Source: Aphrophora alni
Taxonomy: Eukaryota; Arthropoda; Insecta; Hemiptera; Aphrophoridae
Direction: 5' to 3'
DNA length: 64,000 nt
Assembly (NCBI GenBank): GCA_963513935.1
Contig: OY740768.1
Location: forward strand, 39,798,368 to 39,862,367
Positions 13,801 through 26,050 of this stretch are shown here, piece after piece (position 1 is the first letter of the stretch; each line of letters opens with the position of its first letter). The translations under genes and the position numbers were made by a program. Under the pieces are notes generated by a model. That model did not search any database. It saw only the letters and a program-made list of their open reading frames with translations, and was not told where the DNA came from.

Positions 13801-14583
13801 TCGTCCGTTGACAGCGCTCACTAATATTGATGCTAAGCTTGTGTGATTGAATATGACACAAAAGATGACGATGTAGGATGATTTCGAAATGTAAATTATT
13901 TTAGAGATTATTTTTAGAAATAAAGGCTAGTTTTTAATATAAATATAGTTTGATACACCATCGCCTTATCTTTGAAAGTTTTATATCTGTGTATCAATAT
14001 ATAAATAATAATCCTGTAATAAAGAAATAAACTATTACCTTTGTTTTAAAAAATAGAAGCATTGAAATAATTTTCTCTCTTACCCGTTTCTAATACCAAA
14101 TAAAAATGAACCCACAACATTCATTACTAAAAATTATGGTTCTATGTTAAAATGTGAAAGTGGACCGTGTCCTTGAAAGAAATATTTTTACATCAATAGC
14201 GATTAAACTTACTCCGTTTGTGGATAAACACATCCTAAGCGTAAATCGAATTTCATTAAAATAAAACTTAAAAATGAGAGAAGTCAAACTTCATTTATGT
14301 GTATTGACAAGTCATAAATGGTAACAAGTTTTACTTACGATATTTTACAATTGTTTGGATGGTTAGTATTCACATTTCACCAAACTTTGAGCAGAATCTA
14401 TAGAGCAAATTTGGGCAAATATACGAAATGTAATTATTATCAGTCCACCTGTTTTGACAGACGACAGATGCCAAAGAAACAGACACCATTCCCACAAAAC
14501 CTTTTTTCGCACTTAGGGGACTTCAAACCAATATATTCTAAAACATTTGATTATCAGTTTTTGAGTCATCACGTAACATTCTC
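10896..14583. other. Gene-free AT-rich DNA
   Basis: Apart from the weak exon candidate at 11915-11979, nothing is supported. A 12-base C run lies at 12897-12908. The 101-codon frame at 14318-14623 runs into the next inverted-repeat element and has no family signature. Frames of that length are expected once or twice by chance here. Confidence 0.5.
11915..11979 (-). CDS. Weak candidate internal exon
   Basis: On the minus strand the frame GCA GCC ATT TCT GAA TTG GAG TGG reads AAISELEWITYFNILKEQKR, then M, and ends at a consensus donor ATG|GTGAGTAA. Three adjacent AG dinucleotides at its 5' edge (minus strand, after plus positions 11980, 11977 and 11974) could serve as acceptors, but the tract before them is A/T-mixed rather than pyrimidine-rich. 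The peptide has a protein-like mix of residues. I do not recognise it, and it is short enough to be chance. Confidence 0.2.
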
Positions 14584-15730
14584 TATATACAGAGTGGAAA
14601 AACGTCTTGTAACCCCTAGGTAATTTCTGAATTAGTAGATATGAAAAGTTATTGCCTTGCCAAAACTTATAGCGTAAGCCGTTTCACTTTTCATGAAGTA
14701 AAATGTCCCCCCCCCCATTTGCAAGAGGGGTTAAAAGTGGGATCTTCACTTTTTCAAATAGCAAAAGCCATCGTGTGATATATCAAAATGAAGGGCATTA
14801 AAAAAAAAGAAATATGTTAGACCCTTGAAAAAATCTCTAAGACTGAACGGATTTATGGGATTAGAAGTCTAATTTTGAGAGTTTTCAATTTGTGATTATT
14901 GAAAAAATTAGCGGTTATTTTTTTCCCTTTTTTTTTTAACTGCGGGCTTATTTAACTAAACAAACACACTTTTATGTATTTTTTTTAGCAAACAGGCCCC
15001 ATATTTTTAAGGAGAAACCAGTGGTTTAATTGTCTATACCCAACATTTGACATATCATTTTTAAATTGATTTGTAAGAGGAAACTGGTTCCGTATAAAAT
15101 AAATGCCCATGACTACTTTGGTTGAAATAATGAATTATCCAAAAAGAAAAAAGCCTCAAGTAGGACCAAAATTAAAACTAATTCACTGAAAGACATATTC
15201 TATAGGTCATCAGTTACCTCTAATAAATCTCTTTAAAATGATATGCCATGTGATGTGTAACAAAATTACCACATTTACTCTTCCTTACAAAAATTTAGTT
15301 CGATTAGCTAAACTAGGAAAAATACACGGAAGTATGTGCATTAGTTAAATAAGTCTGCTATTAAAAAACATAATCGGTATTTTGTATTGTTTTATTTTTT
15401 CACTAATTTTAATGATAAATAGAAACCCAAAACTCAACTTCTAGCCCTGTCAGAGATATCGTAGCGGTTTCTCCATGACACAAACATTCGGTCTTTTTTT
15501 ACGCCCTTTTTAATTAATGACATGCCAAACTGTGGGAGTTGCCATTTGAAAAAAAAAAGAAGGTTCTCCTTCTTTAATCCAATTTATAAGAGGGCAAAAT
15601 GTTTTAACCCCCTAAAATATAAAAAGACATATCCTCTACGGTTTGATGAAAGTTAGTAGATTTCATCTCTAACACAAGTTTACAAGATACCTGAGAGTTG
15701 CAAAACTTTTTTTTTTCCTATCTCTCTATA
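14584..15730. mobile_element. Large imperfect palindromic element, about 1.15 kb
   Basis: The whole interval reads as two diverged inverted arms of about 500 bp meeting near 15157. Matching pairs, with the right arm as reverse complement, include: TATACAGAGTGG-AAAAA with TATAGAGAGATAGGAAAAA at the ends; CTAGGTAATTTCTG with TCAGGTATCTTGTA; GGGCTTATTTAACTAA with AGACTTATTTAACTAA; and TATCATTTTTAAATTGATTT with TATCATTTTAAAGAGATTT near the centre. Arm identity is about 60-70%. TA flanks both ends, consistent with a Tc1/mariner-type TA insertion. No transposase frame is present. A C10 run lies at 14707-14716. Age or mutation after arm duplication would explain the divergence. Confidence 0.7.
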
Positions 15731-18103
15731 AGAAAGTAAACTTGATGAAATAAGCTCAATTACCAGATTAAAACGCCATGTAAATTAAATTATATACATT
15801 TTTAACTTTAATTTCAAATTACATTGTTTAAGATTTTTAAATGAAACGCTACAAGTACAAAGTATTTCATAATAACTTTATGTGTCTCGGAACCCGCTAA
15901 CATTAAAAACATAAATACAACTTTAGTTAATTAGAAACTTTAATTTTGTAAAACAGCAAATTTACTTTTTTTAAATCCATTAAATATTACTAGAGAAGTA
16001 TTAAACCACGATAGTTCTAATCTAATTTACATCCTCAATTCTGTTACGCTATCACGAAATGAATTTCCCTAGGTCATCCCTATCTTTATTTCCCTGTTTG
16101 GTTTTATTACTTCGGCTCATTTTGAATTTATTCTTAAATTAGTATATCTAGTTAATAAAAAAGTGAGTTAAGTAACACTAATTTAAAAATGTGTAAGTGG
16201 TACTACTCGAAATAAATTAGCAATGTTTAAATTAAAACTTTTTTATTATGTGTAAAAAAGTCTCATTTCAATTAAAATAATAGTAGTAATAAAAGTTGGT
16301 TATTTTAAACAGTTTAAGATTTATTTAACTGCAAAGGCTTACTAGTTAGCTAGTTGAATTGCTTGATAAATATTTATAAATTATTAAATTATATTAATCT
16401 TTAGTTATCTGCCTAAATTAAAGCCCCCAGTACGGACTTGACTTTGTAGCCAAATTTTTACCGAACTTTTATTACCGTTGAGGCATGTTTAATTGTAATA
16501 TATCATGTTTTATGTGTTGCGAACAAACAGTATAAATGTTTATGTTTGTGTATGATATCTGCAGCTGACAAAGCCGACTGTATATGGTGAAAGAGCGCTA
16601 TACCGTTTTCTATCTTTCTTTCTAAATAAGAAATTGGAATTGGAACTATAACGAAAAATAATTATCATAAAAAATTATACAATTAATCGGAAACAGCTTC
16701 ACAAATATTATTTCAATGTTTGAAAAAGAAAAAAAAACGTGAGACAAAATATTTAAAAATAATGTACACTTTAAATAATAGATGTTATTTGATATTTTGA
16801 AATATCAATAAACTATGTTAGAGCTATTTTTTTTTTTACTAAATTTAAATTATACTAAGCATCGATGAAAAATTGTTTGTGAATTGAATATGTCTTTAAT
16901 ATTTGCAACAAAAATACACGGATGATGTTTTATCACGCCTACCAAATAAAAACTTGATAAATTATAGAATTTCTTCAACAAGATATATTTTGGACATGGT
17001 TGCTTTTGAAATTTTTATATCAAGTTTGTCATATTGGTAAAATATTTGTGTTTAAAATTTATTTATATACTATAATAATAATTGACTGTAAGCTGTTTCA
17101 TTTATAAAGTATGTTTTGTCTAATTCTTTGCCAACAAACCGTGATGTAAGATGGTTATACCATAGATAAACATAAAATAATAATATTTATGTTTTAACGT
17201 AGTAAATATAAAGTTTTTTTCCTCGATGTGGTTAGTAATAATTAATTGGGTTCTTTTTACAAAAAAATAATACATTCAATACTTATTTGTTACAAATATT
17301 TCAAAGATATAAGTGTTGTCTATATTCCACTCTATCCAATCATTTGGTTTGTTATATCTCTATCCAGAAATGTCCCTAAGTCCGAGCCTGGTCCAACTGT
17401 AATTATTTAACTTTGTGGGTTCAAGTACAATATGAGGAAGATGACGATATTTATATGCAGACTCAGTAGAAATCATGCTCTTAAAAATCAAGATCCTTCC
17501 TTGGGCATATAACTATTTTACTTTAATTTAATTAGATCCTCCTTAACTCGCATTAAATTTCGTAGAGCTTTCATACAAATTCAAAACTGTATTTAAGGGG
17601 TAAAACTTGTAGCCTGTTTAATACAATGCCTTTATTATCACCAATTCCGTTTCTGAATTGTTTACAATCCTCAATATCACTTATGAAAAACATAATTATT
17701 ATAAGTAGTTTAGAAAGAACACTGAACTTATTACTTCTGGTCGAAAACGGTGTAATATGTGATATGCATATTTTTAGCTGAAAAAACTTGCATCTTTTTT
17801 TTAATTACTGAAGTTGACCAATATTTATTGGCAATCACAATTAATAATTCACAAATCGCTAAGTTTCACAACACGAAAACACACCAACGAATCACCTTTT
17901 TAACTAATTAATTTCTATTACCACTGAAAATCTCACAATAAAAGTGACAATGATGTCTAGTCGTTGAAATGCTGTCATGTTAATGTTTTTCATATTGTAA
18001 AAATAAATATTTTTTTCAATCTATACCAACGTTGGATTAGTAATAATTAATTAATTTTCTACGATTTATACTGCTGACGACGGAACTTGGTAGAACTCCA
18101 TTA
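15731..18103. other. Gene-free AT-rich DNA
   Basis: No gene is seen. It contains the second copy of a weak repeat (16050-16125, see 8460-8530). Confidence 0.5.
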
Positions 18104-18275
18104 TCAGGAAAGAAAACCACAAACACAAATTTTTAGTAAATTCTACTTTTTATTGAGTCTTTCCGACCATGGTTTTGCCAGTGACCGGCATTTACGAGGC
18201 AGTTTAACTCAGAATAAAAATACTCAATAAATAGTAGAATTTACTAAACATTGTGTTTGTGCTTTTCTTTCCTGA
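18104..18275. mobile_element. Short foldback element, 172 bp, with 55-bp arms
   Basis: The left arm 18104-18158 begins TCAGGAAAGAAAACCACAAA; the right arm, as reverse complement from 18275, begins TCAGGAAAGAAAAGCACAAA. The arms agree at about 51 of 55 positions and both end in TTTATTGAGT. The 63-bp centre is GC-richer and holds a hairpin that, on the minus strand, resembles a decayed hammerhead core (18161-18202). This arrangement resembles the ends of Penelope-like elements, but no reverse transcriptase is present. Confidence 0.75.
18161..18202 (-). ncRNA. Degenerate hammerhead-like motif
   Basis: On the minus strand: CTCGTAA (expected CUGANGA, 5 of 7 matching), a hairpin TGCC...GGCA, then AAAA where GAAA is expected, then the palindrome ACCATGGT followed by C, giving a GUC cleavage-type triplet. 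The order of parts is that of a hammerhead with a palindromic stem III, but two core positions are lost and stem I is poor. It is presumably inactive. Confidence 0.25.
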
Positions 18276-19399
18276 ATTAATTTTCTTTAAATTTTACGTT
18301 TTCATTACAAGCAATTCATAAAATATTATTCGTGTGATATTTTCTAAGTGGAAATTTTTCCTATGGTTATATTTAACTGTCGCTGAATGAAATTACTATG
18401 ATAGCCGAGATGGATAAAATTTCATTTATAATTAAAAATCATTTAAAATTTACCATCAATTTACTGTACGAAGAACTGTGATTAATTTGTAGATATCATT
18501 GTAAACTCAAAAATTAATCAAGTATATAAAACAATAAAAACAAAATATAATTTATTTACTCAAATATTATCATATGTTATCAAAACAATTTTTTTTAAAC
18601 TAAATAATAAAATTTGTATTATTTGCAATATTAATAAAAATTATAAAAGGTTGAGCTTTGAAGTACTTTCGTTTATTTTTTAAATCTTGAGATAAAAGAA
18701 ATGTCAATGTTGTTAAGTTTTATGCAAATTGTTTTTACAAGCTAAAGCAATAAAGGATATTTGAAAGGAAACAAAGTGTTTCTTTTGTTTCGTTGGTTTA
18801 AATAGTAATCAAATGTTTAAGTAGAAACTCTTTACCTTACAAAACAGGTTAATAGCTTGGGGTGAAACATCAAAGGCCTCAAAAATTGCATTTTCTTCGT
18901 TTAAACAACTTTAATAAAGACAGAGATAGCCGCTTACAAACTTTACTTGGGTAACTTTGGCCTTATGAACTCAAATGCATTTAACTAAATGGTCTAGGTT
19001 TTGTGCAATTACTTTAAATTACGTAGTCGCTTAGTGATTAAACTAAGAACACACGTACTGAGACGAAGGTTAATAAAACACAAAGCTAGAAATTTGCACA
19101 ACACAATGTTTTAGCTGGTTATCTATTTACTATTTTAGTATCTCTATAATAATATGCATGAAATGTTAAAATCAATGATTACATACTATTAAAATATTTA
19201 AACACGTTGTTAACATTTATTATTGTTATAACAGACTAGAAAAAAGGTAGAAACCAATCATTAGGTACGTAGATGCTATATCGCTGGTCAATGTTATTGA
19301 TACAATCATCTGTTTTATATGTACATTGCTACTCATCCGTCAAAATGATTCATTTTCGTTGTCAATCACATTAAATGCATCAGTATTCTACATAAAGTT
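18276..19399. other. Gene-free AT-rich DNA
   Basis: No supported feature. Confidence 0.5.
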
Positions 19400-19560
19400 C
19401 ATTGACATTTGCTTGAAGAAGAAGACTTGACAAACCTTCAAAAGAATAAATCCATCGGTGTCAAGCCAGGTGATCGTGGAAGTCATTCGGACAATCCACT
19501 TTACAGGAAGTCGAGTAATTATAGATTCTCGATCGGTGTTCCAGTAAGAACATCTTATTG
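19400..19560 (-). pseudogene. Fragment of a mariner-superfamily transposase (C-terminal part)
   Basis: On the minus strand 19441-19479 encodes RSPGLTPMDLFF, the counterpart of the RSPDLTPLDFFLWG-type block that holds the third catalytic aspartate of the mariner/Tc1-like DDE transposases. The Asp is replaced by Gly here and a stop follows. Upstream on the same strand there are scattered matches to the preceding RWIGR.GP.EWP region, with stops and frameshifts. No other part of the protein is found, so this is a short, dead fragment. It resembles the longer relics at 48240-49208 and 56440-57350. Confidence 0.45.
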
Positions 19561-22500
19561 TAAGAAAATATCATCATCATAATGCTGTCAAATTCAAGTT
19601 ACGACAGTGTTATCCAATATATCCTTGTAGGCATCAATAATATATTGAAGTGCTACCGAAACCCTCGTTACAGTTCAGGCCACAACTAACGGTCACAATT
19701 GACTCGTTAAGATGTTGATCAATGGTTATGAGGGTTTTTTGTGAATAGTAAGCACAACTGTGACGGTTACAGTTCTGGATAACTTAAAGAAAGTTTTATT
19801 TAAGCTCATAGTTGTCAGTTCCATTCTATTCTTCTTTTATCATAATTTACAAATCTAAAGACACAGGGTCATCCTTCTGGAGGATCTCAGATGATATAAC
19901 TTTAAAAAAAGACGAAGTTGTAACATCCCTAAAGACCTTCTATATATTTTAAGTTCATAAAATGGTTTTACTTGAAATATCTATTCATAAAACTTTCTTC
20001 TACGAATAATGCATTATGCACGGTCTTTATTGTGACTGTTTGACCACATATTACGTTTTGTAAAGAACCAATTGTCTCATATAGTTACGGATTTTTTAAG
20101 CGGTATTTCTATTAAAAACGTTTCCTCTCTCACAGGGCGAACAGTCACAGTGTTCTCAAAGTTTAAATAGAGAATAAAATGAGTTACTCGAACGATAAAT
20201 TTGAGTAAATGACGAATCTAACATCTATTTATTAAATAGTTATAGTAAAGGATCATCTTAAAACTAAATCAACACTTATTATTTTAGAATGTATTTTTCT
20301 AAATACATTTAGCATAATGTAGCCCTACCAGGATCTCAAACATTTTTAGTAATAAAAATGTCTATCAAATTTTATTCCGATTTAATAATTTTATTGTAAA
20401 TTCATTTCATCTAGAACAATACAATCAGTACATTCCCATATTAGAGAAAAAATCTGTATTTTTTTTGTATATATAAAGGGATACAATGGATTTATTAAAA
20501 TATTATTTAAACCGTTTGAGATTTTTTAAACATTTTATTTATTAATAACGTAAGATGTCTTGATTCTCTTACATTATGATCAAGTCTATGAGTATAAGTG
20601 TATATTTTTTTGAGTTAATTATATTAACATATCTGCATATAACTAGATAGTTAAGCACTGCTTGTTTGCGTGTTTATACGTGTCCATCACTTATAAGTAC
20701 TTGACACATTAATGCTGCATTCAAATAATCCAGATTAACCTATTCTAATCCTCTAGCTGGAAGTAGCATGTTGACTAGTCAGACAGCTTAGTAGCAGTTC
20801 ATTACGATGTGTCTAATTAACATACGGCTTAATGTTTTAATTACACAGTAGTTACAGAGATGCTGGCAGTTACTTGGACAACAATAATATATCATTCAAC
20901 TAAAAGTTGTATATACTGTATGGAAAACAATAGCATAGTATAGTATTTAATCATTATTTATTGAATCACATTATGTTTTAATATTATTATACATTTTAGT
21001 TTTTTGTAAAATTCCTAATTCAAAATTGTCGATTAACACAATTTCACAGATTAAACAAATATATTTCAATTTATATTCAGTAAGTAAGAAAAAATATTTT
21101 GATTTGCGTTATAGAAATATATTCAGGTAGAATTTCTAGTTTTTATTTCAATTAGCTCACAAGTTTTTTTTTTTATTGTTAAAATTTACAAATTAATTTT
21201 TTGAACGATAATTGATAAATATAAATTGCTCATACTATTTATATGGACGTTTGCCATCATTCGTTTTTGCTGTTCCTTTTGTGGCTAACTTCTGTGAATT
21301 GTATTTTTTATCAATTTTGTATTTAATCTTAACTAGTTTGACTGCTCATGCTTAGAATTACTAAAGCCACCGTTTTTTTCTTAAGTTACAGTTTATAACA
21401 TGGTCCTAGGCTACTATACTATGTTGGTGTTTGTTATGTTATTATTATTTATTTTGTATTTAATTATTTTTTTTTTTATATTTTCTTGGCATAAGTTTAC
21501 TTCATTTTTTTATTTATATTTTCGAAACATTGCTCATTTGTTTTTATATACTAAACTAATGAAAATCATTGAAATAACACATATCAATAATGAACAATTA
21601 TTTCTTGCTGTGACAAGCTGTAATACATCTGTTTGTGTAATACATACTGCAATGTAAATAAAGAGATTGTTAACTTATTTTAAATTTATTGATGCAAATA
21701 TTAATGCAATCAAATAAGCATTGACACCATTTACTGTATAGGCTCTTGAAGTAAAACAGATTTTGCAGTGTAGTCTACCTTGAACCTAAAAAATTTATTT
21801 TGTATCTCTAATTCCTTACTTATACTCGTATATTATCGTAGATAATCAATAGGCTGTTTTATAATATGATAGAAGTATCGTTAAGAGAATTAAATCAAAA
21901 CATTTTAAAAATGTGTATGTAATAGATAATGGGCCAAGGATTTTAAATGTTATCAATTTTTAAATGGGTTTAGGAAATTATATCATTGTTCAAATAATGT
22001 GTGTATTTAATTTAAGGTTAGAATAATTTTGTTGATTTTCATTTAACAGCTTTATATAATCGAGAATTTATATCCTTAGACGGACAGCGAATAACAGTTT
22101 TTAAATCAAGCCGTCCTTTTGTATAATTTTTATTTATTTTCACTTTCTTAAAGAAAAAGTCTTCAGAAATCATTGAATTATTATGGTGTCAATAACCTTT
22201 TTCGATAAATTACTATTCCTTAAATACGAAATGTCTTTATTAATCGATGAGTTATATTTATATTATTTACTATACCCCTCAATAATAAAATTGTCATTTG
22301 CAAGTTATTAAATTGTTTTTTTATTTCCTCTTCATATAGGTGTTAAAGAGTGTATACTTGTAAATTGAAGGAAAAATGTGAAGTAGTTGTGTTTTTATGT
22401 AAAAATACTAAACAAATATTTAAAGCCTTGATCATATAATCAACTTAATTTAGTTTCCTGACAATTAACTTATCTTGATTAACTTCCATCTTGGAAGTAG

Positions 22501-22594
22501 GTTATTAAGTAAACAAATATGTTAATGTTCTACAATATTGAACTGTTCAAGAGTGTGTCTAACAACTTGTTCAAACTTACAGTATATGTTATAT
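19561..22594. other. Gene-free DNA; more mixed composition near 20.65-20.9 kb
   Basis: No gene. The open frame at 21400-21657 is a T-rich hydrophobic stretch and is judged chance. The stretch 20650-20890 is less repetitive than its surroundings and includes the homeodomain-like site cluster listed separately. Confidence 0.5.
20726..20751. promoter_or_regulatory. Cluster of K50-homeodomain-like sites
   Basis: TAATCC at 20726-20731, GATTA at 20733-20737 and TAATCC at 20746-20751 lie within 26 bp. TAATCC is the site class bound by Otd/Bicoid-type (K50) homeodomains. The site class is known; that these sites work as an enhancer is only an inference. Confidence 0.2.
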
Positions 22595-22682
22595 TACATG
22601 TTGAAACTAACTCAAGATGAGAAATGTTTATGTGAGGTAAGCAATACCGGAGAGTGCCCCATAAACCAGTTCACCTTTACAG
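22595..22682 (+). repeat. Dispersed repeat R2, copy 1
   Basis: Shares CATGTTGAA...ACTA, then GAGGTAAGCAATACC and GAGAGTGC with 32085-32187 (opposite strand). It also shares the distal part (GTAGAGTGTTCTATAAACC-like) with 38685-38745. In copies 1 and 2 a strong donor-like AG|GTAAGC is conserved. The repeat class is unknown. Confidence 0.55.
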
Positions 22683-23837
22683 GTCTTATTTTCCACCACT
22701 TGAATTACTGACGTTATCTCTTTTATGATAAAAATTTCTACATTACACTATAAAATATATGCGTTCGAAGCAGTAATATTTGTACCGATTTTGTTGTTCT
22801 TTATAGTTTCGTTATGATACCATAAAATGAACTTCAAATACACTTTTAAATTTATATCAGTTAACCTAATATATAAATGTAATAAAATATTAAGTTTCAT
22901 AAATTTTTTGAAAAATCTAAATTGTACTCTCAATCACTAGAAAAAAAATTGTTAGATAATTATTAAAGTTGCCAAAACCTGTTTTTCTAATTTATTTCTT
23001 ATTAGAACATCTTAATTATTTCTGATTTTCAAATTTCCTTTAAATTTAGACTAATATCAAGTCTTCCCTTATCACCTAGTCTGCAACGAATTCATTTTAG
23101 ATCTCCACAATCAAAAATCACTAAACAGATTTTGATAATGAAAAATTCCAGTTTGATATCTAAATAGTCATATTTACAAAATTGATAGGTAACAAAAAGT
23201 AGCTAATTGGAAAAAGAATTTTTAGAAGTGTATCTTTGTTGAAAAACACATTAGGTGACATAGTTTTTAATAGAGTAAAAGATCAGCGCATCAAAATATA
23301 AATACATTTCTTATTCATGTATTTTTACAAACCAAAAGAAGTAGATGTGTCTTTTTAATTTTTTTACTTTTATGTCTTAAACAATTCAAAATAATAAACT
23401 AAAATTATATTTCATAGGCTACTAATAATAAAATTGTGCCAATGAGACTGTACAAAATTTCATATCATATTAGTTAGGATTATTCCATTTCATTTTTATA
23501 AGTCTTATTAGTGATTGTGGTTTTTGTTGTTTTAATGTGAATATCGAGAAATATATTTGGGAATTATGATAATGGGATGCCAACCCGTCAATGAATTAAC
23601 AAATGAATTGATAATAAGGTACTGACGGATATATTAAGGTAATATTTTTGTGTTATATTACTTTTACTGTTTAAATAATACACTGTGAATAAATATACTG
23701 AATACAATTTTACACTATAATTGTTAGTCTCTAATATTATATAAAATGCTCGCATTAGATTTATCTGAAATACTTGTTAAAAAATATTTCTAAAAATTAT
23801 AAATATAACACAAATTATCACAAAATAATATTTTAAA
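22683..23837. other. Gene-free AT-rich DNA
   Basis: No supported feature. The minus frame at 22748-22933 is A/T-driven and has no signature. Confidence 0.5.
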
Positions 23838-24005
23838 ACCTTAATCATTTCAACGACAATGTCGGCAACCTTAGTGGTACATTACCTATAACAACAAAGA
23901 AATTATAAATTTTTAACAATTATAATGTATTTGTTTTTGCTAATTCATCAAGAAGATGGAAACATTGTAGTTAAAACGCGTTTGATAACTAATTTTTATT
24001 TTGTG
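23838..24005. repeat. Palindromic hammerhead-linked family, copy 1 (decayed)
   Basis: The left arm holds TTTCAACGACAATGTCGGCAA and the right arm GGAAACATTGTAGTT followed by AAAACGCGTTTGATAAC. These match, as inverted arms, the better copies at 30607, 35714 and 39152. The hammerhead-like cores are mutated in both arms (for example AGAAGA for CUGANGA on the right). Confidence 0.6.
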
Positions 24006-24978
24006 TGAAAATTATCATTGTTTCCTAAATATCAATCCTATAAGAATTTTAATTAAAATTAATTTTTTTAACAATAATGAACATTGATAAAGTGTAACAA
24101 TTATTATCTAAAGGTAAACATATGCTCAAGAATAGGAACAGATACTATTTACTTCACGATTTCAATCATTGATGAAATAAATTATGTAGTTAATGGTTAT
24201 TCAATGTGTAATTCAATGGCTTTAGAAAAACTTTCTTTTCAAAATTATATTATAAGAAGAATAAAATTTATTGATAGATTACCCTTGTATCAAAACAATA
24301 TATTTTTCAAAATGTTTAACAAATATTTGTATCCGTGCATTATTTTAAACCTTGTTTACTGTATTTAAAAATTCTAACTTTAAGCGGGCAATATTTTAAC
24401 CAATCTCGGTACTTGTTTTACTACCTTTTTCTTTTTTTGTAAACTAAGAAACACAAAATTACGATTTTCTCTAAAACAGTTGATTCGGTTTAGGCCTAAC
24501 TTTGGGCCTCTAAGGACCCAAATAAAAGATATTAGTCGCCATGTCGATAAAAAAATTTTATTTGTGAGTTATCATAAAAAAAATCGGTCATGGTGCTGTT
24601 ATAAAATATGTGATTCCTCAAATAGGGCTTTACTAACTTCATTCAAATTTTATTAAAATAGGAATAGTATTAACACAAACCTGTGCATTAATTAGCAGGC
24701 AAACACACACAGATATCTTAATATCCCCTACCCGAAATTAAATCATCGGTTTTAATCGAATACAATTTACTCTGAAGGAGCTTTATTAGCAAACTTATGT
24801 TCCTATTTAAGTTGTTTTGTTCAAGACATAAAGGTTCATTTTTTATTTTTGCGAAGAATACCAAAGTGACAATTTTTTTGACCAATTGGTTTTGATTGGT
24901 TTGTGTTTCGTTTTACGGATGGTGAATGAGAATGTTTGTGCCATTGTTTTTCACAATTTACTTTGGCTACTGTTGCTA
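24006..24978. other. Gene-free AT-rich DNA
   Basis: The 94-codon frame at 24084-24368 starts at a TTG and is A/T-driven, so I do not call it a gene. The part at 24470-24730 (with TAGGCCTA at 24491-24498) has the flavour of an old transposon but no recognisable motif. Confidence 0.45.
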
Positions 24979-25043
24979 ATATATATATATATATATATAT
25001 ATTCTTTTATGTTTCAAATATCACGATCAACGAGGATCTGAGC

Positions 25044-25113
<70 letters not shown>
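24979..25113. repeat. Two (TA)n tracts
   Basis: TA dinucleotides at 24979-25002 and 25047-25113, separated by 44 bp of unique sequence. A 72-codon frame across them is a translated microsatellite. Confidence 0.95.
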
Positions 25114-25115
<2 letters not shown>

Positions 25116-25941
25116 AAAGTAATTATAAATATTATTTGTTATCAGAATAAATAAAAATGAGATATTTTCATTAACATTCTACATACATCTGAATTATGAA
25201 ATTATTTTTTTAATCTTTTTAATCTTAATGTAGTTAAATTTAATACTAAGCCTTAATAAATTTTCTATTCAGACTACTTGAAAGGTTGATTTGCATATAC
25301 CGTTATGCCATTTCTCTGGAGTGTAGAAGAATAAAAGATGATAAACTACGATGTGGCTCGTTAATTTTTTTTTATTTCTTCATTTATTTACTTTATTTTC
25401 ATCATAAGTTCGTTTAAGGAAAACATAAAATTAATTCTCTGAGAAGAACGTCTGATATCTTTCACGATTATTTTTATAATAATGAATTATAGACAGTTGA
25501 ATGCTACAAAAGCTTTCAGTCTAGAGGGCATTTAAAAACTTAGAAACTTTTTAAAGTACATATTCTATTCTATTCTTATTAACTGTGTGACAACTGTCCA
25601 GAGAAAAAGATGGACTTCTTGTGATTCAAATAGGAAGACAAAATAATTTCCACATTTATCTATATTATTAGAAAAACGTTATCTTTCCTTTTCCTAAATA
25701 AATTTCTGGATTGTACAAAGTTAAGTTTATCTTCCTTATATTAACCCCCCTCCCCCAATAAACCTTAATATACGACAACAATATTTTTTAACGAGAGAAA
25801 CTGAGTTTAGTTAAATTTATAGTTCACAAGCAATATTTTGTTTACTCAAATTACTCTTAGAATACCAGTGAGAACAAATATTGTTTTAACTCACTCAGTA
25901 AACGAAGAATGAGTTAAGTTAGGTAATGGTAAAAATCTTAC

Positions 25942-26050
25942 CTGTGTTTTTGACTGATTTACATGTTTTGAAAGCATCAGAAAAACAAAAAAGTTATTTT
26001 GAATGCCACCCCTACGACATCGTTGTCGTTGCTGACTGTACGTATGCACA
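25942..26050 (-). CDS. Weak candidate exon, 109 nt
   Basis: On the minus strand an acceptor (GTTGTTGCTCCTAG) precedes 26050 and a strong donor ACACAG|GTAAGA follows 25942. One frame is open across the interval and ends NQSKTQ at the donor. It contains a basic stretch (QQRQRCRR) and a hydrophobic run (NNFFVFLML). Composition is richer in GC than the flanks. I recognise no family. A hairpin ACGACA-TCGT-TGTCGT inside it could equally mark a non-coding element. Confidence 0.22.

Noticed and set aside
14318..14623. 101-codon plus-strand frame
   Set aside because: Runs into the palindromic element, has no family signature, and frames this long are expected by chance at this stop-codon density.
24084..24368. 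94-codon frame with a TTG start
   Set aside because: AT-rich, no signal peptide, domain or splice context.
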